A stretch of 64,000 nucleotides of DNA from Methylocapsa sp963808645 (GTDB lineage Bacteria; Pseudomonadota; Alphaproteobacteria; Rhizobiales; Beijerinckiaceae): contig CAWEGU010000003.1 in assembly GCA_963808645.1 (NCBI GenBank), positions 186,001-250,000 of the forward strand, given 5' to 3'. Shown here piece after piece: positions 25,468 to 33,126 of this stretch. The notes under the pieces are model-generated. The model searched no databases. It was not told the DNA's origin and saw nothing but the letters and a program-made list of their open reading frames with translations. Both the position numbers and the translations under genes were made by a program. Position 1 is the first letter of the stretch, and the number at the start of each line of letters is the position of its first letter.

Positions 25468-25501
25468 GTACCAAAATGTTTCACGTGAAACATTTTGGTA
25501 C
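25468..25501. promoter_or_regulatory. parS (ParB-binding) site 2 in a 34-bp perfect palindrome
   Basis: The 16-bp core at 25477-25492, TGTTTCACGTGAAACA, is an exact match to the conserved chromosomal parS sequence. Nine further bases on each side (GTACCAAAA and TTTTGGTAC) also pair, making the whole 34 bp a perfect inverted repeat. It lies between convergent aspA and the type ISP gene. Site 1 at 15512 shares the same extended flanks. Confidence 0.9.
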
Positions 25502-25631
25502 AATTGACGAGGCTGCGTACGCGAGGGCTCATACATCCGGCGGTCTTGAAACGAGTAAGATCGCGCGAAAATTTGGTACGTTAGGCGCCTGGCTGGTGGG
25601 CGGTGCGTGGGGGCTGGACAAGGGTCACGGT

Positions 25632-28600
25632 TCAACGCTTTTCCACCTCCATCACCTCGACGATCTTCATCGTTTCGACGCTGACGCGCGTGACGCGTTT
25701 GAGGAGGTCAATCACCTTTTCTTTGTGATCCGCGAAGCGGTAGGCGTTGAACTTCTCGCGGATGGTCGGGTCCTTCGGCGTCTTTTCCTTGTACTGGTCG
25801 AGAATCCATTCAAGCGCCGAGCGGTTGCCGAGCTTGTAGGTCCACGCCTCTGGCGGCACGCCGGTCAATTGCGTCTCGCTGTCGAGCTGGATATTGCCAG
25901 TGTCCTTGTTCGCCCTGAGTATCGCCTTGGGCGCGAGCCCGATCTTGTGCGATTTATCCTCGGGCGCGTCGATGCGTTCGAGCGGCCACGGCTCGACGGT
26001 CTCATAGCCGATATGCAGGGCCATCAGATTCTCGCCCCACTCGGCCCATTTCCAGAAGGCGGGGTAAAATGGAATGCGCGGAAATTCGCGCTTGAGGTTC
26101 AGCGCGTATTTCTCGCGGTAGACCGGATCGTGCAGGACGCCGTAGACGTAATTGAAGATTGCGTCCTTTGTGATTGTGCGCCTGGATTTCTTTCCAGCTT
26201 CGTAGTGTACACGGAATTGCTTGAGCCCCCACTCGGTGATATTGTCGAGTGCTTGGCCGGACGAATATCGCACACGACCAATAACTCGGGTCTCGCCGAG
26301 AAAGTGGAAGTCCGGCGCGATATCAGTTGCAAGACACCGGAACTCCAATCCTTTTGAAAGGGTCAAACAGTTATTGTGATCGCCGGTGAATGAAGAAAGC
26401 TGGCCGAGTTCGTCGATAAGCAGCTCAGATAGACAAGCGTGCCAAGCAACGAATGGCCGATAGGCGTAGCGCGTAATGTACTTGTCCTTAAACGGCTCCC
26501 TCTTATTTCGAGCGAGCTTAACTTTCAAATTGCGAGACCACTTAATGTCGTTGTCCCATTCTTCAACTTCACGGTCATGTTGATTGTATATCTTCAGAAA
26601 ATAGCGAATCCGTCTGTTCAATTCTGCCGGCGAAGGGTCAATGATCCACTCATCGCGGGCGGTGTTAACGCCGTTTCCATATAATTTGAATATCGCTTGT
26701 TCTTGGGATGCGCTTCGCGTCTCCTTCGTTGATTCATCGGCCAGCGGTAGCAATGTGTCAAAATCGTTGTCGGTCAGATTGATCCAATTATGGTCTTTGT
26801 CTGGACGTACGTCTTCAAACTTTCGAGCGCTAATCGGGGTGCGCAAAAACTCGCGCTTCTCATCTGACTTTGCGTAATCGCGAATTGACTGATAGCGAAT
26901 ATGACAGCCGTGCGTGCCTTTTTTCTTGACGCAGAAATAAACCGCTATTCCCACTCGAATTTGATCGTCGAAGACGTTGCCGCCCTCCCGCCTGCGCCTT
27001 TCGCCGCTCGTCCGTGCGTTGCCCTTGAGATCGATAATCCAAATCTCGTTAAACTCTTCTGCGACCAGCTTGCGGAAGCCATCGTATGTGCGGCTATCAA
27101 TAAAAGACGAATTACTGACAAAAGCGACGATACCATTCTCGTCCACACGATCCGATGCCCACCGAAAAAATCGGGCGTACATATCGTATAGTTTGGTTTT
27201 CCGAGCAGTCGAGGCGACGATGTAGGTTTCCTTGATCCGTCGGTCGATCTCCGGATATTCGCGGTTCTTATTGTTTTCGTTCTCATTGAGCTGATTGGCG
27301 TTATAGGGAGGGTTCCCGATGATGACGCTGATCTCCTTCTTGTTCTGCCGTTTGATGCGGGCGACGTTCTCCTCACTCAACGCGCCAAACAAGTCACCCT
27401 GCTGACCCTTGTGTGCACGCAGAGCCGCCGTGTTGTCGAGCGTGTCAACGAAACACAGATTCGGATATTCCTCATACTCGATGATGGTGGCGTAGGTTGC
27501 CTCGATGTTCAGGTTGGCGACGTAATAGGGGAGGATCGCAACCTCGTTGGCGTGCAATTCCTCCATATATTTGTACCGCAGCTTCGCGGTCTGACCGCGG
27601 AAATGCTCGATCAGCTCGGTGATGAAGGTACCGGTGCCAGCGGCGGGATCGAGGATTTCGACATTCTTGTCGATGAGAGCCTTGCCGAATTGGCACAGCC
27701 AGTCCGCGCTCTCGACCATGAAGCGCACGATCTCATTCGGCGTATAAATGACACCAAGGCGATCCGCCTTCTTTTTGTCGTAGACCTTGTAGAAGTTCTC
27801 ATAGATGGTCTTGAGGAACTTTTGCTTCTCATGATGGCTGGTGACGAGCGCGGCGGCACTCTTGATCGCGGCGTAATATGGCCGCAGGCCCGCATGCGTG
27901 TTGTGCTTCACCTTGCCGGTGAAGAACGTATTCTCCAGCGCATAGAGTTTTTTCGCCACGTTGTTCTCGTGATGGAACTCCGCATTGTCGAACACTTGGG
28001 AGAAAATTTCTTCCGTCAACGTGTGCTGGATTAGCATCTCGCGCACGTCGGCAGCCGTCACACTCGGATTGATCGTGTCCTTGGCGTGTTTGAGGAAGAG
28101 CAAAGAAGCCTTGCGGAAGTTATCGTTGTCGCGCTCGGCCGCCTTGATCATCTCGCGCAGCGCGTTGAGCACCTCAGGCAGATCGGCCTTGAATTGCTTG
28201 ACCGCCTTGCGAAAATCCGCGATCTCCTCGCGCTCGTAGCTGAAGAAAAGCTCCAGCAGCTTTTGCAGCTTGGCGGGGTCCTGAACTCCGCAGCGAATCA
28301 CTTCCTGCCTGTTTTGGATTAAGATCGCCTCGTGCGAGTCCTCGAAGAGGATGTTGTCCTGCGGATAGCCCTTGCGGAATTTCTTTTCGATCTCCTTGTC
28401 GAGATCGTCTTCCCCGTCTTTTGCCTCCCAATAGCCAAGCGGCACGCGCAGCTCGTAAACAAGCGCGCCATCGGGGTAGACAGGCTTTTTCTGCAGGGTC
28501 TGATACTCGTATTGCGGAATAAAAAAGAGATCGCGCAACCTGCCCCAATCCTTGAGCAGCGACTTGAACGCCTCGCTCACCACCGACTCGCGCGCCGTAC

Positions 28601-28661
28601 CGGAGACGCGCCGCAGAGTTTGCAATTCATTCAGGTAGTGCTGGATTAGAAGTTGGCTCAC
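25632..28661 (-). CDS. Type ISP-like restriction-modification protein lacking the helicase domain
   Basis: About 1009 residues from GTG 28661 (GGAG upstream); an ATG at 28709 gives a longer form. Near the N-terminus is a PD-ExK-like nuclease pattern: PDG at about 63 and YWEAKD with Glu79 and Lys81. A helical region follows. Then come an N6-adenine methylase domain with motif I LDPAAGTGT (about 337-345) and motif IV NPPY (about 450-453), and a long C-terminal part that should recognise the target. Known type ISP enzymes such as LlaGI are about 1600 residues with a RecA-type helicase between nuclease and methylase. That module is absent here, so the layout is closer to type IIG. It stands alone, without separate S or R genes, and ends near a parS site. 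Confidence 0.85.
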   Translation of the reverse strand: MSQLLIQHYLNELQTLRRVSGTARESVVSEAFKSLLKDWGRLRDLFFIPQYEYQTLQKKPVYPDGALVYELRVPLGYWEAKDGEDDLDKEIEKKFRKGYPQDNILFEDSHEAILIQNRQEVIRCGVQDPAKLQKLLELFFSYEREEIADFRKAVKQFKADLPEVLNALREMIKAAERDNDNFRKASLLFLKHAKDTINPSVTAADVREMLIQHTLTEEIFSQVFDNAEFHHENNVAKKLYALENTFFTGKVKHNTHAGLRPYYAAIKSAAALVTSHHEKQKFLKTIYENFYKVYDKKKADRLGVIYTPNEIVRFMVESADWLCQFGKALIDKNVEILDPAAGTGTFITELIEHFRGQTAKLRYKYMEELHANEVAILPYYVANLNIEATYATIIEYEEYPNLCFVDTLDNTAALRAHKGQQGDLFGALSEENVARIKRQNKKEISVIIGNPPYNANQLNENENNKNREYPEIDRRIKETYIVASTARKTKLYDMYARFFRWASDRVDENGIVAFVSNSSFIDSRTYDGFRKLVAEEFNEIWIIDLKGNARTSGERRRREGGNVFDDQIRVGIAVYFCVKKKGTHGCHIRYQSIRDYAKSDEKREFLRTPISARKFEDVRPDKDHNWINLTDNDFDTLLPLADESTKETRSASQEQAIFKLYGNGVNTARDEWIIDPSPAELNRRIRYFLKIYNQHDREVEEWDNDIKWSRNLKVKLARNKREPFKDKYITRYAYRPFVAWHACLSELLIDELGQLSSFTGDHNNCLTLSKGLEFRCLATDIAPDFHFLGETRVIGRVRYSSGQALDNITEWGLKQFRVHYEAGKKSRRTITKDAIFNYVYGVLHDPVYREKYALNLKREFPRIPFYPAFWKWAEWGENLMALHIGYETVEPWPLERIDAPEDKSHKIGLAPKAILRANKDTGNIQLDSETQLTGVPPEAWTYKLGNRSALEWILDQYKEKTPKDPTIREKFNAYRFADHKEKVIDLLKRVTRVSVETMKIVEVMEVEKR

Positions 28662-28768
28662 CCTGGGGCTCCCGCTCCGATTCGCGCGCCTACGGTACCG
28701 CTGCAACATCCACTGCGAAAGGTGCCGAGCGGGATTTCCAACCTCAAGCGGGCGGCGCTCTCACGAAT

Positions 28769-29062
28769 TTATTGCGCTGCCGGGCGCAGGCTCGCCCTCA
28801 GAACTGACCGCAGGGCATCGATCGGCTGATATTTCCCCTCGCGGAAAAAATGCCAGAACGTCCAGCCATTGCAGGCGGGCAGGCCTTGCACCAGCGCGCC
28901 GATCTTGTGAATCGAGCCGGTGATGGCGCCGATCGGGACCGTGCCATCGGCCCGCACGATCGCGGCGTGCTGCTGCGTTTCATCGACCAGAATTTCGCCA
29001 GCCCGAACGAGCCCCGTTAGGACGGCAATCCTGATGCTGACCTTCGCGTGCTTTCGATGCAA
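28769..29062 (-). pseudogene. RAMA-domain fragment, apparent C-terminus of a CcrM-type methylase
   Basis: The frame encodes 97 residues that match only the C-terminal RAMA domain of CcrM (GANTC adenine methylase): LTGLVRAGEILVDETQQ, then RADGTV and GSIHKIGALVQGLPACNGWTFWH, and the ending PIDALRSVLRASL. The whole catalytic part (DPPF motif and upstream) is missing; sequence before 29062 on this strand does not continue it. The nearest start is a TTG with no ribosome site. A remnant is most likely; a stand-alone RAMA protein acting with the neighbouring ISP enzyme is the less likely alternative. Confidence 0.7.
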
Positions 29063-29140
29063 AAAGATGGGTTATGGCCTTCCGGCGGGCGGCAAGGAGC
29101 GCTATCTTTATGCCGGCTTGGAAACACCCCGGAGGCGACA

Positions 29141-29776
29141 ATGGCGGACGTCAAATGGCATCTCAAAGGCCGAAATTTTTCCCACTGCAATTGCTCATAC
29201 GGTTGCCCTTGCCAGTTCAACGCGCTTCCCACCCTTGGCAATTGTGAAGCAATTGTCGGGATCGTGATTGATGAGGGCAACCATGGCGGCACCAAGCTCG
29301 ACGGGCTGATGTTTGCCGGTGTGTTTTCATGGCCGGGCCCGATTCATGAGGGGCACGGCCAAGCGGTCCCGATCGTCGACGAACGGGCGAGCCCCGCGCA
29401 GCGCGACGCCATTCTCCGCATTATGAGTGGCCAGGACACCGAACCGGGCGCGACATTCTTTCAGGTCTATGGATCGATGCTTGAAAAAGTTCATGATCCG
29501 ATCTTCGCCAAGATCGACCTAGACATTGATGTGAATGCGCGCAAAGCGCGTTTTATTGTTCCCGGCGTTGTGGAAGCGCGCGGTGAGCCGATCATCAATC
29601 CGGTGACAAAGAAAGAGCACCGCGCGCGGTTCAACATGCCGGATGGCTTCGAATTCACCTTGGCCGAGGTCGGACGTGGTTGGGCGAAGACAAACGGTGC
29701 CATCGAGCTCAATCTGGCGGACTCGCACGCTCATTTCGCCGAGTTGAATATCACTGGAACCGGGGTCATTCGCTGA
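29141..29776 (+). CDS. DUF1326 family protein
   Basis: 211 residues from ATG 29141 with GGAGG just upstream. Close to the N-terminus is the invariant family motif, here HCNCSYGCPCQF with Cys16, 18, 22 and 24, a pattern that looks suited to metal or cofactor binding. The rest is a beta-rich domain typical of DUF1326. The family has no established function. The gene is followed 5 bp later by a DUF2182 gene, a partnership seen in other bacteria, which suggests the two act together. Confidence 0.88.
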   Translation: MADVKWHLKGRNFSHCNCSYGCPCQFNALPTLGNCEAIVGIVIDEGNHGGTKLDGLMFAGVFSWPGPIHEGHGQAVPIVDERASPAQRDAILRIMSGQDTEPGATFFQVYGSMLEKVHDPIFAKIDLDIDVNARKARFIVPGVVEARGEPIINPVTKKEHRARFNMPDGFEFTLAEVGRGWAKTNGAIELNLADSHAHFAELNITGTGVIR

Positions 29777-29781
29777 CGGCC

Positions 29782-30597
29782 ATGCTCGAGCCGATTTTGG
29801 AGACCATACTCCGGCGCGACCGCATCATCGTGGCGGCGGCGCTTGCCGCGCTAACCGCGCTCGCATGGACTTATGTGCTGTCGCTTGCTGCAGATATGGA
29901 CATGCGCGGGATGGAGATGACCGGTTTTCGGATGGTACCCGCCGGCGTTGGGATCATGGCGCCCGCGCTCGCCCCGTGGCAAGCTATCGAGTTCGGTTAC
30001 GTTTTCGCCATGTGGGCGGTGATGATGGTCGGCATGATGACCCCCTCCGCCGCGCCGATGATTTTGACCTATGCGCAGGTTGGCAGGCAAGCATCGGCGC
30101 AAGGTAAGCCCTTTGCGGCGACCGGTTGGTTCGCCTCCGGATATCTTCTGATCTGGGCTGGCTTCGCGCTGGTCGCCACCGCGGCACAATGGGCCCTTGA
30201 ACGCACCGCCTTGCTCGACCCGAAGATGGCGAGCGCTAGCCAAATGTTTGGTGGAATCGTTCTCGTCGCGGCCGGCGTTTACCAGTGGACGCCGCTCAAG
30301 GATATATGTTTGGCACAATGCCAATCGCCGCTCCTGTTCATTCAGCGGCAGGGCGGGTTTCACCGCGATTCACTGGGCTCATTGTTGCTCGGCCTACGTC
30401 ATGGCGCTTATTGCGTCGGCTGCTGTTGGGTACTGATGGCGCTTTTGTTCGTCGGCGGCGTTATGAACGTGCTGTGGATCGCCACGATCTCTGCCTTCGT
30501 GCTCATTGAAAAGATTGTGCCAGTTGGTCGCCTGATTTCCCGGATAGCAGGAGCAGGCGTTGTCGCGGCTGGGACCTGGCTTTTAGTTGGGTTGTGA
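29782..30597 (+). CDS. DUF2182 family integral membrane protein
   Basis: 271 residues, seven or so transmembrane helices. It starts at ATG 29782, 5 bp after the DUF1326 stop, and is probably translationally coupled. It contains a Met-rich external-looking loop (MDMRGMEMTGFRM), AMWAVMMVGMMTPSAAPM in the second helix pair, and two Cys-containing segments (CLAQCQ and HGAYCVGCCWVLM). The Met, Cys and His content suggests metal handling, but that is inference. The family is described only as a predicted metal-binding membrane protein. Confidence 0.87.
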   Translation: MLEPILETILRRDRIIVAAALAALTALAWTYVLSLAADMDMRGMEMTGFRMVPAGVGIMAPALAPWQAIEFGYVFAMWAVMMVGMMTPSAAPMILTYAQVGRQASAQGKPFAATGWFASGYLLIWAGFALVATAAQWALERTALLDPKMASASQMFGGIVLVAAGVYQWTPLKDICLAQCQSPLLFIQRQGGFHRDSLGSLLLGLRHGAYCVGCCWVLMALLFVGGVMNVLWIATISAFVLIEKIVPVGRLISRIAGAGVVAAGTWLLVGL

Positions 30598-30738
30598 TGA
30601 ACGGGACTGCGGCGCTTTTGCTCGGAGCGACCTCCGCGCGATCGGGCAACAAACCGCCTGGCTACAATTCTTCTCCCGCCCAAAGGCTTATCTTGCGGCG
30701 CTGCTGAGTCCCCTGTCGCGTTAACCGGGATTCGAAGC

Positions 30739-31842
30739 CTAGCCGATCAAGTTGGATCGCGCGAACTTCCGGAAACTGCGCGCAGATGCGGCGATCAACG
30801 CCGCCGTGGTTGCGATCCAGGCGCCGAGCGCCACCCAGGCCATCAAATGCGACAGCACTCGGAGGGGTGGATAAGCGTGGGCCAGCGAGAGGCGGCCGGT
30901 GGCGACAGCGTACATTCCGAGCGGAAATACAATGCTCCACAACATCGGGGTGTAGCTCAGCGGAATACGGCAGACACCATGTTTCCAAATTCCGAACATG
31001 ACGAGGAGCGGAATCCACGATGTCCCCCATGCCCAAATGGTAAAGCTGGCGCCATCGACGAATGGTCTCATAGTGTGGAGGAAATCCGGCTCTGACCCGT
31101 TTTGGACCAGCGTAGACCCGGCATTTGCGCTAATCGCGGCCGCGCCCATGACCACCCAAAGAAGCGGGGTCAAATCTTGGGGCTCGACACGCATGTAAGA
31201 GATCCGATAGGCGAAGTGAGTGGCGAATATCCCATAAAGAATCAGTCCTGTTCCCCAAAGAGCTTGAACGAGGACGAATACAGCGTTTCCATGTCCGCTA
31301 CTTGCCGAAGTCGCTACCGGAACGCCAAGGAGCACCAAAGATTGGGCCCCTACGATAGCAAGAAGCCAACCGCCACGAACAACCAGATCGGCTCCATAAT
31401 CAGCATTTCGGAATATCAACAAGCCGGAACTGAAATACGCGAGGATGGTGAAGGCCGCGAGTGCCGATAACCACAACAGAAGGGGGATTGTCACAAATCC
31501 GCGCAGGGCAATCTCGATGCCGAGAACGTCTGATGCCGCAACGAACGTAAAAAATGAAAATACGAGGCGCGGGTTAGCAAGGTCGCTCCATATTGGAGTA
31601 CGGAAGTCGGTCATTCGTAACAAAGTGGCGAAAAAAAGCCATGGATAGACAAAAAGGTTCACGCGAAATAGTACGTCGGACAATCCACGCTGGCGCTCGG
31701 CAAACATGGCGTTCGACGTAATTCCCGTCGCCATCACGATAGCAAAGCAGCCCGGATCGAGGACATAAACCTCGCGAGTGATCCAGGCAAGGAAAGTGCG
31801 CAAGCGGTTAAGATTTCGTCTTTCAGACGGGCGAGAATGCAT
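30739..31842 (-). CDS. TDT-family transporter (tellurite-resistance/dicarboxylate type)
   Basis: 367 residues with about ten hydrophobic helices. The N-terminal LDPGCFAIVMATGITSNA matches the first helix of the TDT family (TehA, Mae1, SLAC1), which form anion channels or exporters with five helical hairpins. AGGAG sits before ATG 31842. Substrate cannot be told from sequence. No tellurite or malate genes are adjacent. Confidence 0.83.
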   Translation of the reverse strand: MHSRPSERRNLNRLRTFLAWITREVYVLDPGCFAIVMATGITSNAMFAERQRGLSDVLFRVNLFVYPWLFFATLLRMTDFRTPIWSDLANPRLVFSFFTFVAASDVLGIEIALRGFVTIPLLLWLSALAAFTILAYFSSGLLIFRNADYGADLVVRGGWLLAIVGAQSLVLLGVPVATSASSGHGNAVFVLVQALWGTGLILYGIFATHFAYRISYMRVEPQDLTPLLWVVMGAAAISANAGSTLVQNGSEPDFLHTMRPFVDGASFTIWAWGTSWIPLLVMFGIWKHGVCRIPLSYTPMLWSIVFPLGMYAVATGRLSLAHAYPPLRVLSHLMAWVALGAWIATTAALIAASARSFRKFARSNLIG

Positions 31843-32008
31843 CGCCGGCTCCTATCGTACTGCAGATTGCCGTAGGCAGCCCAAATGGCTACTCTAACGG
31901 ACAAATTGCAGTTCATCTGGGCAATGTCAGCTCAATGTGGCAGTCAAGGAGCTACGCTACGAAATTCGATGAATTGACAAATGTCTGCTCGGCACTGGCC
32001 GGACAAAG

Positions 32009-33010
32009 TTGAGTCCATTGATAAAAACTGTCCCGCTCGATATGCGGCAATCGCTGTTGCGTCAACATAGCAATTTTGCACTCGCCTATTCGGTGACATT
32101 CCAGCCAGGACTGGAACATTTTGGCGACGAAGCCGGATTCCTCTCCTACAAGACTGTCGGCAGCACGACGCTCGTTCTGTCCAATCCTGTAGCTGCTCCC
32201 GACAAACGCCGGGCTTTGACCAACCGGTTCGTGGAGGAAAAAGGCGACATCTGTTTCTGGCAGATATCGCGGCCCGTAGCTGAGATCTTGGCAGGCCTTG
32301 GGTTTTCCATCAATGAAATGGGCATGGAATCTCTTATCAATCTTGCGAACTACGATTTTGTCGGACCCGCACCTGCAAAGCGAAATTTACGCAGGGCCTA
32401 CAATCGCATGCTCGACTGCGGCTACACCACAAGCGAATGCCCGGCAGCGTCGTTGAACTTGCAGGAACTTGAGGCGGTATCGGTAAAGTGGCGCCGGACA
32501 CGATCAGTGGCGAACCGCGAGATAATGTTTCTCGTCAGACCGGTCGTACTTGAGGACGAGCCGGACGTCCGGAAGTTCTTCACCTTCGACCGGGACGGCC
32601 AGCTAAAGGCCTTCGCCTTTTTCGACACCGTCTATGAAGGAGGCGAGGTGATGGGGTATTTGTGCTCGACCAGACGCCGCCTGCCCGAAGCCAACTCCTT
32701 GGTGGGCTATGCGCAGATGCGTCATGCGATGGAATCTTTTAAGCAAGAGGGGAAAAGACACTTGTTTCTCGGTTTGTCTCCGCTCGCCAACATCGAGGAT
32801 AAGGAATTTACGTACAATTGGCTGGTCAGGCGCATTTTCCGATTTGTTTATGCAAACGCTCTCTTCAATCGATTTCTCTACCCGCTTCAGCGGCTTACGA
32901 ATTACAAGGGCGCTTTTGCAGGAACGGCAGCACAGAGCTACTACGCCTTCAATCGACACCCGAGTTTGCCGCGGCTAATTAAGGTGCTCAGGGCCTGCAC
33001 ACTGATTTGA
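32009..33010 (+). CDS. DUF2156 / LPG-synthase C-terminal domain protein
   Basis: 333 residues corresponding to the cytoplasmic catalytic half of MprF-type aminoacyl-phosphatidylglycerol synthases (double GNAT fold). Landmarks are the early YSVTFQPGLEHF and GFLSYKTVGSTTLVL, a central basic PAKRNLRRAYNRM helix, and a C-terminal GKRHLFLGLSPLANI segment. The membrane flippase half found in MprF is missing, so a soluble enzyme modifying lipids or another acceptor is likely; the substrate is unknown. Start uncertain: TTG 32009, TTG 32018 or ATG 32042, none with a good ribosome site. Base composition is more AT-rich than neighbours, suggesting transfer. Confidence 0.72.
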   Translation: MSPLIKTVPLDMRQSLLRQHSNFALAYSVTFQPGLEHFGDEAGFLSYKTVGSTTLVLSNPVAAPDKRRALTNRFVEEKGDICFWQISRPVAEILAGLGFSINEMGMESLINLANYDFVGPAPAKRNLRRAYNRMLDCGYTTSECPAASLNLQELEAVSVKWRRTRSVANREIMFLVRPVVLEDEPDVRKFFTFDRDGQLKAFAFFDTVYEGGEVMGYLCSTRRRLPEANSLVGYAQMRHAMESFKQEGKRHLFLGLSPLANIEDKEFTYNWLVRRIFRFVYANALFNRFLYPLQRLTNYKGAFAGTAAQSYYAFNRHPSLPRLIKVLRACTLI

Positions 33011-33126
33011 TTGCATAAGGTTGGCGGCTGCTTCTGCCAAATCTAAGGCACAGACGCATATGTTACTGATATATAACGGGAGATTGTGCTCGCAGGATTT
33101 TCTCCGGGGCGAGATGGTTTCCGCGC

